From a virus, in IMG/VR virus record IMGVR_UViG_3300003323_000328, positions 27,913-91,912 of that record: a stretch of DNA of 64,000 nucleotides. The stretch is one strand, 5' to 3'. A model generated the notes under the pieces. The model had not been told where the DNA came from, did no database searches, and was given only the letters and a program-made list of their open reading frames with translations. This document shows, piece after piece, positions 55,006-62,339 of the stretch (its first letter is position 1; each line of letters starts with the position of its first letter). The position numbers were made by a program, and so were the translations under genes.

Positions 55006-55306
55006 ACCTTTTATAGATTTTTTAGAATCTTTTAAATCTACTAAAGGTGGATTTTCCTATAAAAGATTAGCTGCTTTTGGTGGTCAAATAACTGCTACTT
55101 ATATAACTGTTAGATATGTAACACCAGACAACCTATTATACGTATTAATAGTATGGCTGTTATTTATTCTTTTATGTATGGCTGTTATAGAATTTAAAGA
55201 TGTAGTTCAACTTAAAAATGGAACTACTGTAGAAAAAGTTTTTAAGGAAGCTGAATATAAAGAAACTACAACTTCTGTACAAGATGAGTCTGAAAGTATC
55301 AAATAG
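54962..55306 (+). CDS. Holin-like membrane protein
   Basis: 114 residues. A soluble N-terminus with a GGFSYKRLAAF stretch leads to two hydrophobic segments (about 38-52 and 58-76), and the tail is charged. The compact two-span layout with a basic residue pair before the first span is common among phage holins. It overlaps the 54568 gene by 44 bases and the next gene by 23. It competes with 54203-54568 for the holin role. Confidence 0.55.
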   Translation: MTSISTTKIRTEWSKPFIDFLESFKSTKGGFSYKRLAAFGGQITATYITVRYVTPDNLLYVLIVWLLFILLCMAVIEFKDVVQLKNGTTVEKVFKEAEYKETTTSVQDESESIK

Positions 55307-55655
55307 TCTAGTAATATTTATATTAATAATACTAGTAATAGCGTTACAATATTACCTGCAAAGTAAATATGTAACAGCTAAAACAAAAATACAGCTTTAT
55401 GAAAAAGAACTGAAGATACTAGAAGATACTATAAAAAGTAGAGATAAACAACTTCTAATAGAAATTAATAGAAGAAAAGAAGATAGGAAAAGAGATTCTC
55501 TTACTATAGCAGATATTAAAAGTCTCAAAAAGAAAGATAGTATACTACATATAGTTACTATTAATAAGCTTATTACTAAGTATAAATCATATACAGATGA
55601 AAAAATTGATTCTCTTATCACTAAGGAATATTATACTAGTACTCATAACCCTTAA
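55284..55655 (+). CDS. Inner-membrane spanin-like protein
   Basis: 123 residues. One N-terminal membrane span (about 8-26, LVIFILIILVIALQYYL) is followed by a long charged coiled coil (about 30-100). This is the layout of Rz-type inner-membrane spanins. The next gene overlaps its end by 59 bases in another frame, as spanin pairs often do. There is no sequence signature beyond layout and context. Confidence 0.55.
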   Translation: MSLKVSNSLVIFILIILVIALQYYLQSKYVTAKTKIQLYEKELKILEDTIKSRDKQLLIEINRRKEDRKRDSLTIADIKSLKKKDSILHIVTINKLITKYKSYTDEKIDSLITKEYYTSTHNP

Positions 55656-56016
55656 TTGTACTTTCTCTATAAGCCGGTGTCAAGATCGTAATAATCTTCA
55701 GATGCCCACAGTCAGACAAATTAAGGAATGGGCACTTTCCTTAAATGAACAGAATAAAGTATATAGTAAAAAATTACTTATTAAAGATAGTATTATACAA
55801 GAACAAGATACTCTTAATAAATCATATCTTAATAGAATTAAATCTTATGAAAGAGATTCTATAAGTTATGAAGTTCAGAAAGCTGCTTATAGAGAAAGTA
55901 TTATGGTGAGGGATTCTGTGATCCAAGATAAAAACAAGATTATTAAACTACGTACTATACAACGTAATAGTCTAGGACTATTAACTATAATAGTAATAGT
56001 CCTAGCCATACTTTAA
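55597..56016 (+). CDS. Exported coiled-coil protein, spanin partner candidate
   Basis: 139 residues. A signal-like N-terminus (KKLILLSLRNIILVLITLNC) is followed by a charged coiled coil (about 40-115) and a C-terminal hydrophobic segment (about 123-139). A cysteine at residue 20 could be a lipidation site, but the residues before it (TLN) do not match the usual lipobox. Overlapping the spanin-like gene, it may be its outer partner, or a unimolecular spanin with both ends membrane-bound. It is the last plus-strand gene, and a 12-bp inverted repeat lies in its 3' end. Confidence 0.5.
   Translation: MKKLILLSLRNIILVLITLNCTFSISRCQDRNNLQMPTVRQIKEWALSLNEQNKVYSKKLLIKDSIIQEQDTLNKSYLNRIKSYERDSISYEVQKAAYRESIMVRDSVIQDKNKIIKLRTIQRNSLGLLTIIVIVLAIL
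55972..56005. repeat. Perfect 12-bp inverted repeat at the convergent junction
   Basis: CTAGGACTATTA (55972-55983) and its exact complement (55994-56005) flank a 10-base loop, inside the last codons of the plus-strand operon and 7 bases beyond the stop of the converging minus-strand operon. No T-run follows on either strand, so it is not a canonical intrinsic terminator. It may still block transcription from both sides. Confidence 0.55.
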
Positions 56017-56210
56017 GAATTGCTATAAATAGCAGAAAGTAAAGTAGAAGACTTTTTAATTCTATCAACTTCTTCTAGCAACTGTTTCCAATTAGCTTCA
56101 TTAAGTTGAGTAGTATTTTTACCAAGATGATTATATAGTTCATTAGTATTATTACTGATAACTTTTAATGCATCTAGTATTTGTGTCTTATAATCCTCTA
56201 ACTCCTCCAT
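56013..56210 (-). CDS. Small helical protein
   Basis: 65 residues, fully helical and amphipathic (YKTQILDALKVISNNTNELY), without membrane span. It is the last gene of the minus-strand operon, coupled by a one-base TAATG overlap to the MazG-like gene. The function is unknown. Confidence 0.6.
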   Translation of the reverse strand: MEELEDYKTQILDALKVISNNTNELYNHLGKNTTQLNEANWKQLLEEVDRIKKSSTLLSAIYSNS

Positions 56211-56746
56211 TATTTTTCCAGTTCTTTACGTTCTTCCTCTACATTTCTATTAATAGCTTGCTCATCACTATAAGTGGCATTCTTATATCTAATTTTATGT
56301 AACTTATTAATATTTCTTTCCCACGCTGCTTCTATATCTACCTTTCTTTGAACATTGGGATTTTCATAAAAATTACAGATAATATCAAATAATACATTAG
56401 CTTTTTCTATTTCTTGTTCCCTATTAATTTCTTTACCATATACAAGAAACTTTTTAAGAATATCAGATAACTGACTAGCTTCATATACTAAAGAATTATA
56501 AGTATAACCACCTTCAAAAGTGGTACGAACTGGTGTAATCTTTCTAATTACAGTATAATTAGCAAAATACCATGAAAAATCTCCAAGTTCTTCAGCTATA
56601 TTAACAGAATCTTGATTAGTAAGAGCATCAGCTAATTCATTAAGTTCTGAAAACATTCCAATAATCATGTGAACACAATCCATTTGTTCACTACCTAAAG
56701 GCTTAATAGTTTTAGGTGCCTCAATTACATATTCTTCAAATTTCAT
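56210..56746 (-). CDS. MazG-like nucleotide pyrophosphohydrolase
   Basis: 178 residues. The all-alpha NTP-pyrophosphatase signature is visible: E34 and E37 in FSELNELADAL, then E52, E53 and D56 in IAEELGDFSWYFANY, the metal-binding ExxE and EExxD set. Such enzymes cleave nucleoside triphosphates to monophosphates, cleaning pools of non-standard dNTPs or lowering ppGpp in phage-infected cells. The C-terminal 80 residues are a charged helical extension. It sits in the same operon as uracil-DNA glycosylase and ThyX, which points to control of deoxyuridine and thymidine nucleotides. The substrate is not shown. Confidence 0.75.
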   Translation of the reverse strand: MKFEEYVIEAPKTIKPLGSEQMDCVHMIIGMFSELNELADALTNQDSVNIAEELGDFSWYFANYTVIRKITPVRTTFEGGYTYNSLVYEASQLSDILKKFLVYGKEINREQEIEKANVLFDIICNFYENPNVQRKVDIEAAWERNINKLHKIRYKNATYSDEQAINRNVEEERKELEK

Positions 56747-56750
56747 ATTA

Positions 56751-57092
56751 TTATTTATTATAAGTTCCTAAAACTCCTCTACTTTCTCTGTTATTTTTAC
56801 GTTCTTCTATTAGATCGCTTATAGCATCAAGATGTTCAATCATTTTAGTAGTAAAAGGATTTTTTAAATCTCCTATATTATTGTCATCTAAATACATTTT
56901 AACTACCTCTATTAAACTTTCAGTAACTAAACCTTCTTGTCTAAATTGAGTAGTATCAGCTTTATTACCTTTAACAAAGCGGATAATTTCTACTCCACAA
57001 AACTCAAGTCCTTTTTCAGTTACCTTATATTTAGGTACTTCATAACTAGCCTTAGGATTTAAGACTTCAATTTCTGTTGGTTTTCTCATCAT
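56751..57092 (-). CDS. Hypothetical protein
   Basis: 113 residues, charged, with a short beta-rich N-terminal region (YEVPKYKVTEKGLEFCGVEII) and a helical remainder. No motif was recognised. Its start overlaps the stop of the preceding 80-residue gene by one base, and it lies 4 bases ahead of the MazG-like gene. Confidence 0.6.
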   Translation of the reverse strand: MMRKPTEIEVLNPKASYEVPKYKVTEKGLEFCGVEIIRFVKGNKADTTQFRQEGLVTESLIEVVKMYLDDNNIGDLKNPFTTKMIEHLDAISDLIEERKNNRESRGVLGTYNK

Positions 57093-57334
57093 TATTTTTT
57101 CGTTTTAGTTATTAAATTAAGTTCCTCTAGTTGCTCTACTATTTTACTCATAGGAGTAGTTAGTTCTCTAAATAAATTATCCCCGTCTTTATCTACTTCT
57201 TTATATACAAGTTCTATATATTCTAAAGGAGTTCCTTTATTAATAATAGCAAAATGTTCTATAGTATCAAGATTAATTAGAACAGGAATAGAAGTATTAT
57301 CTTTACCTTTAAAAGATACTTTTATAAAGCTCAT
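57092..57334 (-). CDS. Small beta-rich protein, FlbD-like pattern
   Basis: 80 residues. The sequence reads as strand (FIKVSFKG), strand (IPVLINLDTIEHF), strand (IELVYKEV) and a final helix (PMSKIVEQLEELNL). This order and the INLDTIEHF segment resemble small FlbD-like or related 'INPDLIE' proteins of unknown role. The similarity is weak. It is coupled by a TAATG overlap to the tiny membrane protein upstream. Confidence 0.55.
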   Translation of the reverse strand: MSFIKVSFKGKDNTSIPVLINLDTIEHFAIINKGTPLEYIELVYKEVDKDGDNLFRELTTPMSKIVEQLEELNLITKTKK

Positions 57335-57426
57335 TAAAAGATCATTATTGTTGCTACTATTACTATTACAAAAAGCACTATAACTCCAATAGGAGTTAAG
57401 TTACCAATTAATTTCTTTTCTTCCAT
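57334..57426 (-). CDS. Tiny single-span membrane protein (30 aa)
   Basis: A 30-codon frame from ATG at 57426 overlaps the end of the uracil-DNA glycosylase gene by 26 bases and ends in a TAATG overlap with the next gene. It would otherwise leave a gap in a gapless operon. The product has a charged start (MEEKKLIGN) and then a hydrophobic segment (VIVLFVIVIVATIMIF) that forms one membrane span. The coupling on both sides makes it likely to be real. The function is unknown. Confidence 0.6.
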   Translation of the reverse strand: MEEKKLIGNLTPIGVIVLFVIVIVATIMIF

Positions 57427-57943
57427 GTTGTTTTAAAAAATTGTTTGTTTTACTAAAATATTTACCACCACTAAAAGTTTTAGGATAATCAGGAATTACC
57501 ATACCGAATTGATCTCTATTATAAAGATCAGCAGCAGGATGTTTACCTTTTAAAACTAAATGATTATTAGTCTCAACTTTAGTTTTATTATAAACAGTTA
57601 CTACATCATTAAAAAGACTTTGAGATTCATTACCCCATAATATAAATACTTTAGGTAAATGATCATCCCACAACTCATATACGATTTTTTTAACTATACG
57701 TTCCCAACCTATTATTTCTTTATGTGAATTAGGTTTGCCTTTGCGTACAGTTAAACAACTATTTAATAGTAATACTCCTTGTTTAGCCCAATGTTCAAGA
57801 CTAAAATCATAATCTAATTTTAGTCCATTATAAAGATCATTTTCAACTTCTTTATATATAATATCTAAAGATTTACCATAAGGTTTAGTAGCTCCATTGA
57901 GGTAACCAAAAGCTAGTCCATTAGCAGTACCGTCATTATAAGG
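57401..57943 (-). CDS. ung: Uracil-DNA glycosylase, exon 2
   Basis: 180 codons continuing the gene whose exon 1 is at 58820-59431. Joined after the intron, the product reads VVIIGQD then PYNDGTANGLAFG, the family 1 UDG motif GQDPYHGxGQAxGLAF with His replaced by Asn. This exon carries LLLNSCLTVRKG and the second active-site region KGKHPAAD, with the histidine at residue 339 of the joined 384-residue protein. It excises uracil from DNA. It cannot be translated as a functional enzyme without splicing. The TTG at 57946-57944 straddles the splice site and is not a real start. Confidence 0.9.
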   Translation of the reverse strand, partial: PYNDGTANGLAFGYLNGATKPYGKSLDIIYKEVENDLYNGLKLDYDFSLEHWAKQGVLLLNSCLTVRKGKPNSHKEIIGWERIVKKIVYELWDDHLPKVFILWGNESQSLFNDVVTVYNKTKVETNNHLVLKGKHPAADLYNRDQFGMVIPDYPKTFSGGKYFSKTNNFLKQHGRKEINW

Positions 57944-58819
57944 CAATTTTGTTATCGTATAAATTCTTTATTTTATACTTCTAATACTTTATCATCGTAT
58001 TAGTTCAGACTATATCATCACTTATATTAAGTGTTGGACGCTCGTGTTGAGTTTATTGCTTCGCTTGCTCACTCATTAGTCGTTGAACGTTCATGGTACT
58101 TTTCCAGCGTTCCCATGCTTCGCTGCTGATTGCCCTTAATTCCAGATGGGTTTCCAGCAATTCATCCAATTTATACAGGACTCCTTCATAGATAAAAATC
58201 ATATTTTTATACACAAAAGACTTCATATAATTTCCTCTAGCTGCTGCAGCTAAACTGATAGCACTTAAATTAAGTGTTTGTGCAGCATCTTTAGCAGAAA
58301 TATATTTTTTAATAAACTTACCAGAAATAGAAAATTGATATACAGTCTTATTTAATCTTTCGGCAGTCATTTGAGTTGTTTTAATTTTTTCAAGCATTGT
58401 TGCTCTATAGATAGGGTCTTTCCATTTTTCTTTTCTAATTGCACTCATCTTATCTTTGAAATCTTGAGTACTAGAACTACCTTCTCTAATAGCTCCAAAT
58501 TGATTAACTATTTTAAAACTATTATCAAGTTTATAAATATTTATCCAATGTTGCTCTCTTTCTATATAATTATCACAAACTTCAATAACTTCAAAAGTTA
58601 TATAATCTCCATTAATAAAAGCATCAATAATTGATTTACACCCTTTACCTATTAAATTATTTTTAATATTATAAAGATGTACTGCCTTTCTTTTACTTAG
58701 GTTATTAGTAGAACCTATATAAATAAGACGTTGATTATGTGCTTTTAGAGCGTATACTCCGGGTAAATTTGGAACTTTCATGTCCAAAAATAATTAATTT
58801 AACCAAAAATAAAAATTTA
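57944..58819 (-). mobile_element. Group I self-splicing intron in the uracil-DNA glycosylase gene
   Basis: 876 bases between GQD and PYN codons. The 5' exon ends in T and the intron ends in G, as in group I introns. On the minus strand the core elements are seen in order: P and Q, AATTGCTGGAAA with AATCAGCAGC (58122-58162, forming P4-P5 with a CCC/GGG pair); R, GTTCAACGACTA (58077-58088); S, GATATAGTCTGAAC (58003-58016). R and S pair through GACTA/TAGTC (P7). A TAATAC/GTATTA hairpin near the 3' end could be P9. I could not assign P1 with the 5' exon with certainty. The splice points come from the protein motif. Confidence 0.88.
58053..58787 (-). CDS. Intron-encoded GIY-YIG homing endonuclease
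   Basis: 244 residues. The GIY-YIG domain shows LPGVYAL at residues 7-13 and YIGSTNN near 24-30. A NUMOD1-like DNA-binding module lies near 165-215 (VYQFSISGKFIKKYISAKDA). The start is 32 bases inside the intron. The last 38 codons, which are richer in G and C, lie over the P, Q and R elements of the ribozyme core, so this end of the protein evolves under RNA constraint. The enzyme would cut intronless alleles of the glycosylase gene and let the intron spread. It is a second, different GIY-YIG enzyme from the one at 1525-2169. Confidence 0.88.
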   Translation of the reverse strand: MDMKVPNLPGVYALKAHNQRLIYIGSTNNLSKRKAVHLYNIKNNLIGKGCKSIIDAFINGDYITFEVIEVCDNYIEREQHWINIYKLDNSFKIVNQFGAIREGSSSTQDFKDKMSAIRKEKWKDPIYRATMLEKIKTTQMTAERLNKTVYQFSISGKFIKKYISAKDAAQTLNLSAISLAAAARGNYMKSFVYKNMIFIYEGVLYKLDELLETHLELRAISSEAWERWKSTMNVQRLMSEQAKQ

Positions 58820-59431
58820 ATCCTGTCCAATTATTACTACTTTAGTATGATCAAAAGTACAAAGTTTTAATGCTCTAAATACTCTTTCAGGAGAAGGATA
58901 GATAGTATAAACTTTTCTTTCAGCTTGTACTCTAGCCCTTATACCTTTCATTAAATCACTTGTAAAAACTTTTTCTAGTAGCTCATACCAATTAGTACCA
59001 ACTTTATTCATCCAAGTAAATCCATCTGGATTAATAGATCGCATTCCTTTATGACGTCTATCCCAATGGTATAAAGGAACATATACTTTTAGTTCAGTTG
59101 TATCCTCAAAATGAAAGAATTGTCCAAACTCTAAAGCTCTTTGTTTAGTGATTACATAATCATGAGTTCTAGTCTCATAATGTATATCATCTACATTTTG
59201 TAAGATAGTGTAATTAATACTCCAAGCATTAGTTTTTCTGAATATATTCTTTTCATCTTCAAACTTAGTATATAAAATATTATTTTGACCCAAAAGTATA
59301 TGCCCAATACACCTAATCTCCCCATCAATATCAATAAAAACTCTACCACCTTCTTCTGGCTTATATATAATCTGTCTGCCATTTTTATCGGTATAATTAA
59401 GAAGCTTTTGTAACTTTTCCTCTACGCTCAT
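58820..59431 (-). CDS. ung: Uracil-DNA glycosylase, exon 1
   Basis: 204 codons ending at the catalytic aspartate of GQD, just before the intron, where unspliced translation meets TAA at once. Residues about 145-204 match the UDG N-terminal region: NWYELLEKVFT, AERKVYTIYPSPERVFRAL, HTKVVIIGQD. The first 140 residues are not part of the usual enzyme of about 225 residues and form an extra domain with several aromatic and acidic residues of unknown function. It overlaps the upstream 98-residue gene by 35 bases. Joined to exon 2, the product is 384 residues. Confidence 0.9.
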
Positions 59432-59693
59432 ATCTTAATTTTATTTCACTAAGAGGAACAGTTTGATCAACATTACGAATAGATAGTTTATCATATCCTA
59501 ATTCTTTGGCATGTTTAACAACAAGATCATATTCTTTATGAAGTCCTTTATTATAAACAGCATATAAAAGTAATCCAGCTATATTCTGTAAAAAAGTTTT
59601 ATCTTCCTCATCATTAGCTAATTTGCTAACACTAGCTTTTCTTTTTAGTTGTTTATATTCCGATTCAGGTATTAATATCATTCTTTCAGACAT
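59397..59693 (-). CDS. Hypothetical protein
   Basis: 98 residues, charged, with a short beta opening (MSERMILIPESEYKQLKR) of a type often seen in small phage proteins, and a helical middle. No motif identifies it. It overlaps the glycosylase gene by 35 bases and the next gene by 16. Confidence 0.6.
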   Translation of the reverse strand: MSERMILIPESEYKQLKRKASVSKLANDEEDKTFLQNIAGLLLYAVYNKGLHKEYDLVVKHAKELGYDKLSIRNVDQTVPLSEIKLRYERRGKVTKAS

Positions 59694-59908
59694 AATAATT
59701 CATTTAAACGTTCAATTAAATTATATAACACTCCTACAGCAGATTCAATAAGTTCTATTATTCTTTGATGATCATAAAAACTATATAAAGAACTTTTAAT
59801 TTCTTTCATAGAAACTTCAAAATTTAATATATTCCATTTATGTTGAATGTAATCTACTTGTTTAGGAAGTCTTCTTAAAATAATAGCAATTTCTTCATTG
59901 GTTGTCAT
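59678..59908 (-). CDS. Hypothetical helical protein
   Basis: 76 residues, almost wholly helical and amphipathic (IIELIESAVGVLYNLIERLN). There is no membrane span or known motif. A 4-base overlap couples it to the L7/L12-like gene upstream. Confidence 0.6.
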   Translation of the reverse strand: MTTNEEIAIILRRLPKQVDYIQHKWNILNFEVSMKEIKSSLYSFYDHQRIIELIESAVGVLYNLIERLNELLCLKE

Positions 59909-60225
59909 AAACTATCAATAATACTTTTAGCTCTATGTAAATCATATCCTGTACGTTCTTTAAGAATTTTTACTGCTTGTAATTTATGTTGTCTTTCTAA
60001 AGCATCTAAAATTTCTCCCATAACTACTTTATTTAAGTTTGTTTTACTATACAATAGATTCTCTCTATGCTGTCTAATATTAAAATGATTTGTTTTTAAA
60101 CTATTATTAATAGTATCTAAAGTAGTTATAAGCTTATGTAGAGATTCAGTAGAAGCTGGAGTATTTAAATACTCCATTATTACTTCTAACGCTTTAAATT
60201 GATCACTTAATTTTAATTCTTCCAT
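59905..60225 (-). CDS. Protein with ribosomal L7/L12-like C-terminal domain
   Basis: 106 residues. The final 35 residues (KLQAVKILKERTGYDLHRAK, then SIIDSL) match the pattern of the ribosomal L7/L12 C-terminal helices that contact translation factors (K-x-A-V-K-x-hxExTGhxLxxAKxxV). The N-terminal part is a predicted helix bundle of about 70 residues with no known family. The domain also occurs in unrelated small bacterial and phage proteins, so a ribosome role is not implied. It could bind a translation or transcription partner. Confidence 0.6.
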   Translation of the reverse strand: MEELKLSDQFKALEVIMEYLNTPASTESLHKLITTLDTINNSLKTNHFNIRQHRENLLYSKTNLNKVVMGEILDALERQHKLQAVKILKERTGYDLHRAKSIIDSL

Positions 60226-60227
60226 AA

Positions 60228-61226
60228 TTATAAACCTAAGTATTCTCTATATTGTATCCACCCATTAGTAAAATTTCTACTACTTTTGCTCATACTATCT
60301 GCCAAAGCACAATGTTCAAAAGGTGAAGCATGAACAGGAACAGCTTTTTGTAGTTCTTCTGCTTTTTCTACATATTTATTAAAGGTCCAAGGTTTTTGAT
60401 CTTCCCCAACAATAGTATATGAAGTTCTAGCAGCTATCATACTTGATGCTTTTAATTTATAAGAAGTAGACCAAGTATGATTATCAGTTCCTTCTATTTC
60501 TTCTTCATATAAATCGTTATTATAATTTCCATCAGCCTTCATTAAATCAACTATTTCTTTATTATATGGAATATGCCATTCACCATCTTTAAGTTGATTA
60601 GGAGTAGATTCATTATAAGCATCCCACATAGCTTCTGCAAGAGCCATTATGTGAATTTCAGCTTGACCTTCATTAATTTCCAACCACTCAACAGTATTTT
60701 GTGGTACATCTAGAGGTATTTCTTCTTCTGTATGTATATGTAACCAATCTTTTTTACTTCTATATCTTTCAGTACCTAATACATAACTAGGACAACGTAA
60801 AGCAAAGAAATTTTCCCATTCTGTAGCAGTTACAATGACAGTTTGCCACATAAAAGGTTCAAGAAGTCTATTACAAAGTTGCTTAGTAACTATTAATTGT
60901 GCTAATTCTTTAGCTTTGCTAAAAGCTACCCATTTAGCTTCCAGCCATTTAGTTCTTGCCTTAATATCATCATCTCCTTGTAAATATTCAATACCTTGCA
61001 TTCCTTTATGATCTTTTTGAAAAGCTATAGGTACAAAAGGATTAGACTCAACTGCTTTTAACATTTTTTCAAATGGTATAGCTCTACTACTAGCACTATT
61101 TCGACTAAATGCTCTATGCGTATTAAATTCAGCCAAGATAATACGAGGAAATGTAACTACCATAGTAGTAATACGATCTCCAATATTATTAAGACTATCG
61201 GCAATAACTTTAGCTTCTATTATCAT
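60228..61226 (-). CDS. thyX: FAD-dependent thymidylate synthase ThyX
   Basis: 332 residues. The ThyX signature is present in THRAFSRNSASSRA (residues 36-49), matching RHRxxSxNxxSxR apart from the first R, which is T36 here. Supporting segments are RIILAEFNTHR before it and ITTMVVTFPR, which carries the start of the flavin-binding region. ThyX makes dTMP from dUMP using FAD and methylenetetrahydrofolate. The length exceeds the usual 220-270 residues, with extra loops in the middle and C-terminus. It is transcribed with UDG and MazG-like genes, consistent with shifting the pool from dUMP to dTMP. Confidence 0.9.
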   Translation of the reverse strand: MIIEAKVIADSLNNIGDRITTMVVTFPRIILAEFNTHRAFSRNSASSRAIPFEKMLKAVESNPFVPIAFQKDHKGMQGIEYLQGDDDIKARTKWLEAKWVAFSKAKELAQLIVTKQLCNRLLEPFMWQTVIVTATEWENFFALRCPSYVLGTERYRSKKDWLHIHTEEEIPLDVPQNTVEWLEINEGQAEIHIMALAEAMWDAYNESTPNQLKDGEWHIPYNKEIVDLMKADGNYNNDLYEEEIEGTDNHTWSTSYKLKASSMIAARTSYTIVGEDQKPWTFNKYVEKAEELQKAVPVHASPFEHCALADSMSKSSRNFTNGWIQYREYLGL

Positions 61227-61228
61227 AT

Positions 61229-61849
61229 TTAATCTATTGTTTCGTAATATAATAAGGTCGGATTGTTTTTATGTATCTCTATATTTGGATATTCTGCTGT
61301 AAAAGCTTGTAGATTAAAAGGATTACTGATAATATGATAACCATTTTTAGTAGGTAAAACAGTTAAAATTTCATACTCTTTATTAAGTACTTTCTTGTGT
61401 TGAAGATTAATAAAGTGTCCTACTTTATTTACTGTTATCCTATCTTTAGTATCAATATCAATAATCCAACGTTTATCAACTTCAGAATGGTAATTACCAC
61501 ATACAGAATCATAAGATTTTCTTATATTATAAAAATCTTTATTCATCATTTGATTAGCCACTTTTTGTAGTAACTGAAAAGCAGTTTTCTCAAAACTTCT
61601 AGGATTAAGATTAATACCTACTCTTGCATTAAATATCTTAGATAACTCAATCATTTCTTTTTTATAAAGATTAAGTTTATCTACACTATTTATATAGTAG
61701 GCTTTAATAAGCCTACTATTGTTATTGCTTCCTCCAACTTGTCCATCAGTATGATCCTTTTTTCTTTGTAGTATTTGTACAAAATAAAAATTATCATTAC
61801 TAGGAAATTCCAGTAGAGGAATAATAAGATCAAAATTATCTATTATCAT
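61229..61849 (-). CDS. Putative primase-fold (AEP/PrimPol-like) protein
   Basis: 206 residues. A strand-ending acidic pair, KRWIIDIDTKD with D131 and D133, and a later PTKNGYHII with H172 recall the archaeo-eukaryotic primase fold, where DxD and a strand-borne histidine bind metal and nucleotide. An upstream ARVGINLNPRS segment (75-85) with an Asn-Pro-Arg would fit the same fold. It is short for a PrimPol (usually 300 or more), so it may be a trimmed or repurposed nuclease/ligase relative. It lies 2 bases before thyX. The assignment is by motif only. Confidence 0.5.
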   Translation of the reverse strand: MIIDNFDLIIPLLEFPSNDNFYFVQILQRKKDHTDGQVGGSNNNSRLIKAYYINSVDKLNLYKKEMIELSKIFNARVGINLNPRSFEKTAFQLLQKVANQMMNKDFYNIRKSYDSVCGNYHSEVDKRWIIDIDTKDRITVNKVGHFINLQHKKVLNKEYEILTVLPTKNGYHIISNPFNLQAFTAEYPNIEIHKNNPTLLYYETID

Positions 61850-61851
61850 TA

Positions 61852-62094
61852 TTAACTTATTTGTAAAGGAGGACTAACAAGATATTCACTATTCCATGCA
61901 GAGTCTAATACATCTTCTAAAGTTTCTTTATCTATCTCATTCCACCAATCATTTAGATCGCTTTCATAATTATTTTCTTTATAAAGACAAATAAAAGCTT
62001 CTCTACAAGCTTCTATTTCATTAGAAGCTTGTACTTTATAAAGTTTGTTATGATTATCAAACATATTTGCTATTCCTACTACGTATGTATTCAT
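61852..62094 (-). CDS. Hypothetical protein
   Basis: 80 residues, acidic, Trp-containing (LNDWWNEIDKETLEDVLD), with a beta-start. Repeated helical segments suggest a small soluble fold. No known motif was seen. It is coupled to the genes on both sides by overlaps or very short gaps. Confidence 0.55.
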   Translation of the reverse strand: MNTYVVGIANMFDNHNKLYKVQASNEIEACREAFICLYKENNYESDLNDWWNEIDKETLEDVLDSAWNSEYLVSPPLQIS

Positions 62095-62339
62095 TCTAAT
62101 ATTGCTTTAATTTTCTTATATCCATTTTCTTTATAATACTCATATCTAATAGAAGCTTTACCTCTTAATACACAATGAGGATTTCTTTTCCTTTCATAAG
62201 TATTAACAGTAGTTCTAATAGAAACAGAATCAACTATAACTTGTTTTCCTTTAATTTGGATACACCATTTAATTCTTTTATATTTTCTTAAGTAGTGTTT
62301 CCAAAAAAACATCCAAAAGATTTTCCTTTTCTTTGTCAT
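62091..62339 (-). CDS. Small basic protein
   Basis: 82 residues with a strong positive charge: Lys/Arg-rich throughout (KKRKIFWMFFWKHYLRKYKR at the start). Its aromatic N-terminus could associate with membrane or nucleic acid. There is no recognised family. The 4-base overlap with 61852-62094 and the one-base overlap with 62339-62701 mark it as part of the operon. Confidence 0.55.
   Translation of the reverse strand: MTKKRKIFWMFFWKHYLRKYKRIKWCIQIKGKQVIVDSVSIRTTVNTYERKRNPHCVLRGKASIRYEYYKENGYKKIKAILE

Noticed and set aside
57944-57946. TTG as the start of a separate short glycosylase gene
   Set aside because: The TTG spans the splice junction, the enzyme would lack its catalytic aspartate, and the flanking sequence is a group I intron.
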